A stretch of DNA of 64,000 nucleotides from Geosiphon pyriformis (Eukaryota > Glomeromycota > Glomeromycetes > Archaeosporales > Geosiphonaceae): NCBI GenBank assembly GCA_016748015.1, contig JAAOMT010000074.1, positions 182,533 to 246,532 on the forward strand, read 5' to 3'. A program made the translations under genes and the position numbers. The notes below the pieces were generated by a model. It had not been told where the DNA came from, made no database searches, and saw only the letters and a list, made by a program, of their open reading frames with translations. How positions within the stretch are numbered: position 1 is the stretch's first letter; each line of letters opens with the position of its first letter. Shown here one piece after another: positions 35,237 to 46,329 of this stretch.

Positions 35237-37026
35237 TGAGTGAGAGGTAGAGACACTGAAAGCACACCTATACTATCTACTTTGGCTGAAAGGCCCAGAA
35301 CCATCTCCATTAGACACTTCATGCTGTCTTCCAGCTTAGACACCGAAGACATATCAAAAGACATCACTCCCACAAAATTCCCACCACCAGTGGACACACC
35401 TGAACCCTCACTTATCACTACATCCACCCCTTGATCCTGTGATGAAGGGATCACCAACAGCTGACATCCAGAGCTAGGCTGGAGAACCATTGGCCCAAGT
35501 GCATCCAACCTCTTAGCCAGCTTACCAACTTGCTCTGCAAGGCTGGCGAGACTGCACTCAAGAGCGGCGAACTTATTGTTGACTTCTATCACAACTGGTT
35601 GGGACGGCTTTATCTCCGAAGAGGAGCCATCATTCACCACAACGTTTTGACCAGAGAGAGAAGGCGAAAAAGACCTGCGAGCAACCTCTGCCCAAGAGAG
35701 ACCACCAAAAGAGACTGGATGGGCAACTGGAGCCAAGCGTTTGACATAGATGGTAGCTAGCCTGCTTTTATCCATATCTGAGAAAACTCTACGCAGCGAC
35801 CTACTAGAAGATAATTTCCCACCAACCGTACAACCCAATAACATGTGACCCAATTTCTCACACTTGGCGCATTTAACAAAAATGAGGCAAGACCAGCAGA
35901 GATTGGTGTTTCTGAGTACTGGCGTGGTTCCCACAGCAGCATCCAATGATTCAGCAGAGTCGAAACAAACAACAGCACACCTGGCCCAAGCATATGTAAC
36001 AGAATGACAATCAATGACGCACGTTTTCCCACCCACAGATCTAACAAAGTCTCAGATATCATGAGTGTTGGTCCCCATCGACAATGTATATAGCAGTGCC
36101 TTATGTTGGTCCCTTATATCCCATGCTTTCTTATCTGAATCAGCCCTAGCCACATGTACAGCATCTTTCCCAATTAAGATGGACCACTCAGCTGCGACCA
36201 AATCAGCCTGATCCGATCATTCGAATTTTACCATCGCCTTCTGCCACAGTCCGATTAACTGCATCTTGATTGTCTTAATAACTCCAAACTCGGAAAGCGC
36301 AGCATGCACAGCCTCAGCCGATGTTTCAATTGGAATTTCTTTCATGACCACAGCCCAATCTGATCGTCCAGATGACCTCTTAAGATCGGTGTTTATCATA
36401 ATATTCACACCAGTAGCCTTTTCAGTGGCCTTTATTAGACCCGATTTGGAAGTGAAAGTTGCTCTGATGATCCCTGAGAATTTTGAGGGGGTAGATGTCC
36501 CCCCAAAACCATTAATTCCAGAAAATAATTTTCTCACTACCACAAGCTTTTCCTGAGAAGATTTGCCAGCCACTTTATCCAAGCCAATATTCAATGCAAA
36601 TGACTTCCTGACTGGAACATTGACCAAATTTTTCATAGAAGGAGGGAGCTCAAGAGGAGCATCTGAGAGAACACCATCATCACTACCATCTTTTAAGAAG
36701 TCAATCTTTCTCAACGGCTTGCCCAATGTCTTTTTGGTTCTAACCTTTGAACTTGTGGGCATCTGATCATAATTTCCACCAGCCAGAGCTCCACCTTCAC
36801 CATAATCAAAATTGGTTTCTTCCACCAAACACTCCTCTTCCATATCAACACTTTCAGACTCAGTAGTGTCCCCAGTCTCTGAACCCCATGAACAAACTCC
36901 AGGAACTCCAGCAGCAACCCCTCCATTATCAACACCCTCTGCCAACACACCTCCCTTCCTCTTCTTCCTTGATGCAACCACCTTAAAACCACTCTCAGAA
37001 CCAGAAACTTTAGCAGTTTTTTTCAT
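35233..37026 (-). pseudogene. LINE 2 ORF1 (RRM-like and CCHC knuckle)
   Basis: One frame from MKKTAKVSGSES at 37026 to LPLTQ and the TGA at 35235-35233, interrupted only by TGA codons near 36217 and 36056. A basic N-terminus (SRKKRKGG) is followed by an acidic stretch. An RRM-like segment reads VVMKEIPIETSAEAVHAAL..FGVIKTIKMQ (about 36360-36240). The zinc knuckle CAKCEKLGHMLLGC lies at about 35880-35840. A heptad-like region reads KFAALECSLASLAEQVGKLAKRL (about 35580-35500). This resembles ORF1 proteins that multimerise and bind RNA. The last four bases overlap ORF2. Confidence 0.88.
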
Positions 37027-37183
37027 AACAGCAATAACAGAGCCAACAATGGTCTTATAATCGAAGAACGGTTTTGATTTATTGTACTGAATGGTAAAAA
37101 ACTTCTTTTGAAAAAACTTTTGACTCTTTTTTGGGAATTTTGGACAAAGGAAAGAAAGAAGTTTTTTTTTACTTAATTATTTT

Positions 37184-37726
37184 GTTTAAATTTATTTTAA
37201 TATTATTTTTTTTAATAATATATTCCAAAAATTTGAGTTCTGTTTTTTTAAAAAAATATTTATTAGTATTAAATTTTAATTATATATGTTTAAATTATCT
37301 AAATATTTATTATAAATAATACAAATATTTATTAAAAGTTTTGTAAAATATATTAATATTTTTTAAATAAATAATCATTAAAAAATAATTGATATATTAA
37401 TTAAGTTAAATAGTATAATATTAAACTTAAAATTTATTATTATTATTGTAATAGTTGTTTTTTTATTAATAATTACTTATTAATAATTATTATTTAAATC
37501 AAGTATTAAAAACTATTTTTTTTTAAAGTATTAATTAATTTTTGAATATATGAAATTAAATAATTATTATTATAAATAATAAGTTTTTTATAATTTATAC
37601 AAAAACAGATTTTTCTATTTTTTTTGTATTAATACTATTAATAATATATTAATTTATTGTTTAATATTTTGTTAAATAAGTTTATAATTTGTTAATAATA
37701 CTTAATAAATTTTTTGTTTTATTAAC
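37184..37726. other. AT-rich spacer between LINE 2 and LINE 3
   Basis: About 540 bp of nearly pure A/T. It is the original host or fossil-repeat DNA between two LINE insertions. No coding, RNA or repeat family was recognised. Confidence 0.5.
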
Positions 37727-37865
37727 ATTTTTTTTTTTAATTAATGAATAAAGTCCAAACATAGCTTAGTATAATACATTAAATAATTAATCTAAACTAG
37801 GTGTAAATTATGTATTTTTCTATATGTGACCAGTCATTTAGGCCAATCAAAACAACACTAAACAT

Positions 37866-40083
37866 CTATATAAACAGAGACAGAATTTCCAATACTTGAA
37901 AGAAATAAATGTAATTACAAAACTCAAAGACAACACCAAACACTTCATTAATACCTAAAAATCTTACCATACCAGTAGAAAATGATAAAAACAACCCAGA
38001 AACCAACCTTGGAATCGAACTATCAAATAGTATTAGCCTATTTTTTTCCATAAAAGTCTAATGCTTAGCATAAACTACTTATATTTCCTTCCTAAAAACA
38101 AGACAAAAAACATGTACAAATTCCACAATTTTCTGACTTGCAATTTTGGTATTCTTGAAAACAGATGTGGCATCTTGAAGCCAATCTTTAAAGACAAAGT
38201 CTTTGCAAAAAGCTGTGCATACTGCAGTATTTGAGACACAGGAGGACAATAACTGAAACACACATAAAAAAAGAAAAAACAAACCAAAAAACACACACCA
38301 AACAGCTATATGGACATCCAATAAATGGCAATGAACAGAATCATTGACTATGCAAAAAAAAGCATGATCTGAAACCTTAGTCTCATTACAATACAAACAC
38401 AATACACTGGGATAACTCTTGTTATAAAGATGTTTATAAACAGCAACTGGTAATTAATGATGCAAAGCTTTTATGAAGTATGTTTGAACACTAGTAGTAA
38501 GCCTATTAGTAAAACTAGTAGCCATATGTAAATCAGAATGTCAGACTAAAGATAAGCAAGGCCAATCAACATCCAAGTACAAACTACTATCCAAGACCTC
38601 AGACCCAAAACTAGTCTCCCATCATGAATGATGAATGGACCGAAAGCTTCCATAAACAAAATGTTTAGAATTATCAGAACAACACTACCATTAACCAAAA
38701 TACAATATTTTTTCAAAATGAGAGGAAGATGCCAAAGAGAAAGAAAAGTAGTGTTAGCATATTCATTACCCAAAATACCTAAATGACTTTTAACTTTGTA
38801 CCAACTAATATTCAAATTTTTCTTCCTAATAATGTTCACAATGTGCTGATGCTCTACTCAATACTGATTCCAAAAATCTGTATATACCAGCTCCAATTCC
38901 GATTTACAAGCATTCAAGACAGTCTAACAGTCCATAAAAAGACAAATTGAGCTAAAAGAAAGAACACACTCAAGAGCCAATACAATAGTCTGTAGCTCTG
39001 CCAAAGTAGAAAACAACAAACCAGAAACCTTAATCCCCAAACCCAAATTCACATCTTCAAAAAAACTGCTGCACCAGCCTTTACACTAGCACTCCTTAAG
39101 CTCACCAAAGATCTATTCATATAAACAGAAAGGCTATTAGCCACAACATCTAACAAACTATTACCAACACACCTGAACTTACTAGACTCCAAAACACTCA
39201 AAGATTTAAAAACATCCAAAAAAAAAGGACCAGTAGGAGAAAAAGCTATTAAATTCAGAAAATTAACAGAAAGCCTAAACCAATCGGAAATAAGACTATA
39301 TAGGTCCAGTTTTTTTCAGTGCTTAAAATTTTTCCAATCAAAAACAACACCCTTTTAATTACAAAGCTGTTTCACAAAAGCTATACTATAATGCTAAAAT
39401 GAAAAAAGAAATCTAAAGAATTCAAATTCACCAAGAACAGACAACATAGAAGTTCTATTTCGAAAATAAAAAAAATTGACCATTGGACCATTTAAGAACA
39501 ACTTGTACCCAAGAAAAATACGAACCACACCTGCCAAAAAATTATTAAATGGATTGACCCTAATACAAGCCAGAGAACTCAAAGAGTAAAGCAGACATCA
39601 ACTTAGAGCCTATAAGTCGAGAAACCTGTGTAAAAACAAACAACTCAATATTCTAACAGAGTTTGCAAAACACATAACAGAAGTCACCTTGCTTTTAGTC
39701 TGTACTTGTTCGAAAGTTTTTAAATCATACAATGAAAGATGATAAAGTGCATTACTAGAAAAGTTGAGAGGCAGATTATATCTCAATTTCAAGCCCTTGC
39801 TAATCAAAGCATTCCACTTTTCACACATTCCAGCAAGGACAAACCTGAATTGCATTCTGTAACTAACAACAAGATAAAAAACAGCTGACACCAAATAAGA
39901 AAATTGTTTATCTGAAATGGTTTTCCTTAGAATAAAATTGACAAAAACTTAATATCTGAATGTGCTTTAGTCAAACTAGGTTTTAACAAACTCTTAGTAA
40001 ACAAAAAAATACCCAAGTAATAATGAGATTCTTCTTTCTTGGTAATGAAAATAAGTAGGCTACTGATCAATAAAGAAGGATGT
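37866..40083 (-). pseudogene. LINE 3 ORF2 C-terminal part (RNase H remnant, CCHC finger)
   Basis: Fragments align in order with LINE 2: a thumb-like segment (39894-39610, VSAVFYLVVSYRMQFRFV), the RNase H region with the catalytic start eroded (about 39130-38870), WYKVKSHLGILGNEYAN (about 38800-38750), and the finger CLYCNETKVSDHAFFC (38399-38352). The last segment (38051-37866) reads MEKNRLILFDSSIPRLVSG, matching MEKGRLIPHDGSISASVSG of LINE 1. Frames are broken many times. Confidence 0.8.
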
Positions 40084-40885
40084 TGTTACAGATAATTATT
40101 TGGGGTCTCAAGTCAAATAACAAACCCATAACTTGGTGCTTGAAAGCTATTCATGTTGATGATAATGATTTGAAGATTTTAGTGTTCTAAAAGTTTTCTA
40201 AATAAGTCTTTTGTATAATGAACAGAGATTCAGTAGTGTTAATATTTGCAATTTTGTTTCAGTTGTTTTTCAATTTCTTTCTCAGCTTGGTGACTGGATT
40301 TATTCTGGCAGTTGTGCCCTTCTGGTAAGCTATCTGTTAATATATATATTATTACCCTTATTTCTGGGTCTTTTACCAGACTATCCGTGATGTCAATAAC
40401 TCAGTGCTTTAATTCTCAATTAATTAGTATACAACAATAAAATCAAAGAAAAGAAAATAAAGAGAGAAAAGAAAATTAAAAGAAATAAAAAAATACCCAA
40501 GGCAATGCACAAATTAGTATTCTGTCAATAGCTGTAATCAAGAGCTATTGTTCCAGTATAGTTAAGTATCAATGTTTATCAACATGAAGTGTTGATAGTG
40601 AAGAATGAATTGTGATAACAAATAGTTATTTATTGATAATTATGATTTTGGAAGGTTGCTTAGATTAAATCTAAACTGGAAGGTCTGTTTTTTCAATTTT
40701 TAACACTACTGCCATATATACATAATTGAGATTTCTCAATTCCTCAATTCTTCATGACAGAAATTCTGGAATTCTGGAATCCTGCAATTCCTGAAAAGAA
40801 TCCTGGAATTCCACATTTACTATGTCTACTTCTGATTGGCTAATAACTATGCTAAAATATCTTTTCTATATTTCTATGAGTAACA
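40084..40885 (-). repeat. Gypsy B 3' LTR
   Basis: 802 bp, TGTTAC/TAACA ends on the minus strand. It carries the B/C-type segment with the palindrome TTAGATTTAATCTAA (about 40659-40673), absent from Gypsy A LTRs. Confidence 0.93.
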
Positions 40886-40899
40886 TTATTTCCTTCTTT

Positions 40900-41690
40900 T
40901 AATATTGAGCTCTATCAAAATCTAACTCTGTTAATTCCTCTTCTTAAAGTATTTTCTGAATATCATTTTTGAGAATTACTTGTGTTATTTGAATTTGTAA
41001 TTCTTTAAATTGAGCATTGGTGATCTTTCCCAATTAATTACTAGTAACCATATCTATTGCTTTGTTAAGTAAGATTTCTGGTCAATTTTGGAATGCTGTA
41101 TGTATTCGGTATATGGCTTGGGCCTGTGTGGACAAGTTGTTCTTCTCCACAAAATGTTCTAATTGTTGTAGTTTTCTTGTATCAAATAATTGCTTTGTTT
41201 TATCTGTATATAGATTCTGGATATTCATGTGTTGTCCCAAGTAAAAATAACAATAGTTTCTTGAAAATTGTTGTATCCATCAATTCCAAGTTTCTTTAGT
41301 CAACTTTTGGTATAGTGACTTTTTTGTCAACTCTTTTATTGTCAATTTTACTTTTACAATGATTTTGTCATTGGTATTTTCTATTTTTTTTTGTGTTCTG
41401 TGTTGTGCTGTCTTTTTAGTGTTTTAATATCGGATGGTTTGTTGATTAATTGTAATTTCCATCTCTTGGTGTTGAATCAATTGAAAGAGTTGTTGTGCTA
41501 ATGAGTAGATGTTGTTTGTAATTTCCATTTTTTTGATATTTTCTGTTGCATCTACCATGTCTTTATATATTCTTTTGCTGAATTAATTTAACATGTTGTT
41601 GTCAATAATAATAATTGATTCCAGATCTCGTGGAATCTCATCTGGTTGGACTAGTATTCTTTGTATTCCTAATTGTGGAATATTACTGGT
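40900..41690 (-). pseudogene. Gypsy B region of unknown function after integrase
   Basis: This decayed counterpart of 23641-24407 lies between the integrase and the polypurine tract (reverse of AAAAGAAGGAAA at about 40888-40899). It aligns by DNA with Gypsy C 60200-60936 but is broken by many stops. Confidence 0.65.
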
Positions 41691-42990
41691 GGATGATAGT
41701 GTGATGTTGTAGTATAATTTCAGTCAATTTCCATGTGCTGCTTTGGTTAAGATTTTGTTATCCAGTCTTAATTTGTAAGCTCTATTTCTAAGAATTTTTT
41801 CTATGTGAAATGGTCCATCCTATTTGGGGTTGAATTTTCTACTCCATTGTTTTTCTGCTTTGGTACGATGTAAGAGTACTTTGTCTCCAATCTTGAATTT
41901 AACTGGTTTGTCTGATAGTTGATTATCATGTCTTTCTTTCTGTTTTTCTTGTGACTTTTGTATGTTATCAGCTGCTCTTCTTTGTTTGTTTTCTAATGTT
42001 TCCATTAAGTCATATGTTCTTCTTAACAATGTTTTTTGGAAATTCTCTTCTGTTATTGGTTCAGTTAGATATGTATTAACCTCTATCTCAACTGGTAATG
42101 TTGCTGTTCTACTGTATATCAATTCAAATAGTGTTGCTTGTGTGGTGTCTTGCTTCATTGTCTGATAAGCAAATAATACTGATAGTATGAACAAATCCCA
42201 TTTGTCTTGGTTTTTTTGGCTGAGTTTCACTATTGCTTCACACAATGTTCTATTAAATCTTTTAACTAATCCATTGGTTTGTGAATGGTATAGTAATGAT
42301 AGTGGTCTCTTAATTCCGAATCTTTGGCTTAGTTCTGCTAATGTTTTATTCACAAAATAGGTTTCTTGGTTTGATAATAATTCTTTTGGACATCTATGTT
42401 GACAAATTAGATCTTGATGGACAAATTCGGCAATGGATTCTGTATCCACTTTTTGAATTGCTTTTGCTTCTGGCCATTTAGTAAAATAGTCCATGACTAC
42501 TGCAATATATCTGTTGTCTCTGCTGGTAATTGTCAATGGTCCAACTAAATTGATTTCAATGTGGTCAAATGGTTGTTCTATTTTGATTGGTCTTAATGGT
42601 TTGCTGGGTTTTGTTTCTCCTCTTCTTTGACAAGCATCACAATTTTGCACATATTGGATGATGTCTGGATACATTGATGGCTAATAGTATCTCTTTCTGG
42701 TTCTTTTCATGGTTGTTTTTTTATAAAAATGTCCTGCAGTTGGATCTGAATACATGTTGAACAGTATTGTCTCTTTTTCTGATTCTGTAATTACTCTGGT
42801 TGGTTGATCTGAATCTTTTTTATTTTTCTGATAAAGTATATTTTGGTGAGTGATAAAATATTTGGATTGTTGGTTGATCCTCTTTTGTTCTGGTTGAGAT
42901 AATTTCTCTTTGCACTGTTAAGTATTTATATAATGTTGAAGTTGTTGATATTTTTGTGTATTTATCTTTTGTTATATTTATGTGAACATT
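41691..42990 (-). pseudogene. Gypsy B integrase with all three catalytic acids lost
   Basis: The longest open part is 42674-41820. The core aligns over its length with Gypsy A, but the triad reads EINLVGPL (Asn at 42549-42551), LSNQETYF (Asn at 42369-42371) and GLVKRFN (Lys at 42261-42263). All three are G-to-A changes and all are shared with Gypsy C. The zinc-domain Cys pair NCDACQ is intact, and a TGG-to-TAG stop precedes PSMYPD. The GPY/F-type tail KIGDKVLLH is present. It cannot be catalytically active. Confidence 0.93.
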
Positions 42991-43039
42991 GTTTTGGTTT
43001 TGTTATATTTTTGGGTTGAAATGTTCTTAGATTTGTCTC

Positions 43040-44388
43040 ATTTGTAACAAACCATTGGCATTTCCATTGTCTTTTCCCTTTTTATAATGTATGGTATAAG
43101 TATATAGTGAAAAAGCCATTTTCTATCTTGACTGTTTTCTGTCTCTGAATTTTTGTTTTTGGAGTGATGTCAATTTTTTGTAATTTGTGTATACCTCAAA
43201 CTTTTGGCTCAAGTATTCTTTCCATTTTATAACTGCCCAATAGATTGCTAGATGTTCTAATTCTGGTGTTCTATAGTTCTTTTCAGCTGGAGTCAAACCT
43301 TGGCTGGCATATGTGACTGGATGTTCTCTTCCATCTGATTCTCTCTGAGATAGTATTGCTCCCAATGCTTGACCTGATGCATCAGTGGTAATAATGAATG
43401 GTTTGCTGTGATCTGGATAGATTAATATTGGTGCTTGGATAAGCTTTCTTCTTAATGTGTCAAAAGCTTCTTGTTGAGCTTCTGTCTATTTATATTTTAC
43501 ATTTTTGGTTTGAAGATGGTAAAGTGGTTAAGCTATTTTGAAAAAATCTTTAATAAAGCGGCAGTAGTATCCAGCCAATCCCAAGAATGCTCTTAATTCT
43601 GTGAAATTAGTTGGTACTAGAAAGTTCTTGACAGCTTCAATCTTGTCTGAATCTATTTTGATGCCGTCTTTGCTTACAACATGTCCCAAGAATTTTAATT
43701 CTGTCTTTTCAAAGAAACATTTGTTGGCATTTAGCTTCAATTCTGCTCTTTTGAGTCTTTCGAACACTTGTTGAAGATGATATAGATGATCATCAAATGT
43801 TTTTGAGAACACATTGGTATTATCCAGATATACTAATACTGATTTCTATAATAGTCCAGTATAGACAATTTTCATAAGCCATTGGAATGTTGCTGGCACA
43901 TTCATCAATCCGAATGGCATCACTTCAAATTCGAAATTCTCTTCTCTTGTTGTGAAAGCCATTTTCTCTTTATCTTCTGGTTTCATGGCTACTTGCCAGT
44001 AACTACTGTCTAAATCTAATGTTGAGAACCATTTCTTTTCACTAAAAGCATCAAATAATTCTTGGATTTTTGGAGTTGGATAGCTATTTTCTTTTGTTAC
44101 TTCATTTAATTTCCAGTAATCCACACAGAAGCAGATTTTTCTATTTTTCTTATAGACTAGTACCACTGGTGATGACTATGGGCTCATTGATGGTTGAATT
44201 AACCTATTGTCAAGCATCTGGTTGATTTCTTAATGAATGATTTCATGGCTGGCTGGTGGTACTTTATATGCCCTTTGTTTAATTGGCATAGCATCTCTAG
44301 TCTTGATCTGATGCTGGATGATATCAGTTCTGCCAAATTCATTTTTACTGGCAAAGATGTCATTAAAGTTGTTGAGTAACATCTTGAG
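43040..44388 (-). pseudogene. Gypsy B reverse transcriptase and RNase H
   Basis: Readable segments: VLVYKKNRKICFCVDYWKLNEV, FSTLDLDSSYWQVAM, FEVMPFGLMNVPATFQ, and YLDN at 43819-43830 (where YxDD is usual), LGHVVSKDGIK and FLGLAGYYCRFIKDF. RNase H keeps TTDASGQALGAILSQ with the catalytic Asp and ends with NANGLLQM-like sequence at about 43040. Breaks occur near 43845, 43500 and 43120. This copy keeps the RNase H start better than Gypsy A. Confidence 0.88.
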
Positions 44389-45930
44389 TTACATACATTG
44401 GAGTGGATCTAAATTTCCCATGTTCATTTGTTCTAATTGTTCTGGTTGAAGCAAATAATATTCATTTTGTCTGTATATAGTTTGTGATGTAATATCTACA
44501 TATCTACACAATTGTGGAAAGTCTGAAATAGTGCTTGGTGGTTGATCCTCAATTTTAGTGCTCAAGTATCCGATGGTGGTTCCCTCTAGTATTGTGATGG
44601 TATCTTCTGTTGTATTGTAGATGGAAATTTTGATATGGCTGTGGCTTTTGGCTGGTATGTGGAGATTGATGAGTCCAATCTCTCTTGATTCACAAAGGCT
44701 TGTCTCTGCTTTAAAAATCTGATCTTCTTCTCTCACTTTTCTCTCTATAACTACCATGTACTGGTCATATGGTGAAATGGAAATTACTTGACTGGTTGAG
44801 ATAATTTCTCCTTGGCCAACAATTTTTTCCTTTGCCATATTAACTGGTACATTTATTCTACCCATGGATCCAAATCTCTGTATTCCTCTAGCTGTTATTC
44901 CTAATTCTTCCCTGTTTCTTACTGACACTAATAAGCTACTCTAACCAGAAGCAGGAATATTACCTGTGCTATCTTTTCATTTGGCTCTATGATATAGGCT
45001 TTTTCTGAGTCATTTTGTAGCATTACCATGATATTTCTTACATATTTGGTGTCAATGATTCCTCCTCTTATAGTAATTCCTCTTTTTGCTAAACTACTTC
45101 TGAAAGCTAGTTGAATCATAGTTATTGTTGGTATTTCCAATGCTATTTTCAGATCAATGCAGGTGTGTGAATATGGCTCCAATTTGATGACATCTTTTTC
45201 TGAATACCTTAGATCAAACTCAGCATTAGTATTATGTACATGTTCTGGCATGATACCCTCATTATTATCGCTGAACCATTTAAGTTACTGTTTCTTGATA
45301 AGGTCAGGAAGCGCAATGTATTATTCATATTTTGAGTTGGAGTTTAAATCTGAGTTGGAATTGTACTGTTTTCTAAGTCAGTAAAGACATCCAGATTGAG
45401 AACCAAAACAATGTCTGTTGGTTTTGGAGAGTTATTCTTAATTTCCAGAATTTCACTGGATAAAGCACCTTCTACTTTGGCATTGGCTATTCACCAGATC
45501 TTGTCCTCGTCATGTGAATATCTTTCTAGTGAGAGATCACTCGGTGCCAAGCTGCCATGATGGGTGTTCCATGACTTATCTAGTTGCTGATGAGAATCAT
45601 GTATTGGCATAAGGTGTTACACGTTTCTTCTCAACCAGGAATGTCATTCTACATTCCTTTATCAAGCAGTTGCTCTCCACAAGCGAGACATGGTTTGTTG
45701 TCTCATTTATCTTAGCACTTTCGATATTCATATTGTTCCCTATGGCAAAGCTTACAATAGTAATAAGTTCACATTCAATAGTCTTTATCTGGCGCTACCC
45801 AAGCTTCCATTAAGAACAGTTTTTTCCCACAGTCCTTGCATTTGAGAGGTATATATGGGGGCTCTTTTATTGGTTCACATGAATATTCCCTTTTCTAGCC
45901 ACTAGTTATTTCTTCTACAGAGATAGTTTC
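44389..45930 (-). pseudogene. Gypsy B Cys-rich region, dUTPase and linker
   Basis: The Cys-rich part (about 45870-45600) includes PCLACGEQLLDKGM. dUTPase is at 45251-44830: motif 1 altered to NAEFDLRY, motif 2 RSSLAKRGI intact, motif 3 GGIIDTKYVRNI, motif 5 RFGSMGR (Thr to Met, shared with Gypsy C). A 1-bp loss near 44935 splits the frame between motifs 4 and 5. After it comes a beta-rich linker (INLHIPAKSHSHIKISIYN...GTTIGYLSTKIED) present in B and C but mostly deleted in A. Confidence 0.88.
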
Positions 45931-46329
45931 TTCTTGTGCGTCTTCTTTTCTTTCCTATCCTTTTCTTTTATTCTTTTCTTCCCAGTCTAGAATTGGTGGT
46001 ATTTCACTTTGGTTATCTTTGGTCCAAGCATTGATGGTGGTTTTCCAGGTAGGTTCTTCTCTTTGTTTCTCTTTTCCATTGTTGTTGTTGTCCTAGACAG
46101 CAGTTCATTGTGGTTGACATTAGCTCATGACACTTGATATGCTTCTCAAGTAGGTTTCTCCTTTTCTTCCTCGAAATCAATTAGTGGTGCTGATGTAACA
46201 TTACTGGGTTTGAAATGGCCACACATTGCTGGTACTCATATGTGTTGACCATTTTGGCTCAGCTGAAGTTCTTGCATATTCCAATCCAGCATTGTGTTAA
46301 TTTTGGAGAGCCAGTTATTCCCAACAAGT

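Larger units (their letters stand above)
30526..37171 (-). mobile_element. LINE 2: best-preserved LINE copy, spanning the gap
   Basis: The 12-bp target duplication CTTAATTATTTT occurs at 30514-30525 and 37172-37183, on opposite sides of the assembly gap. The poly(A) tail reads as poly(T) to the gap edge. ORF1 (37026-35233) and ORF2 (35236 into the gap) each keep a single frame with only two in-frame stops. The length with the gap as drawn is 6,646 bp, close to the 6.9 kb of LINE 1. It lies only 226 bp to the right of LINE 1 and in the same orientation. Confidence 0.92.
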
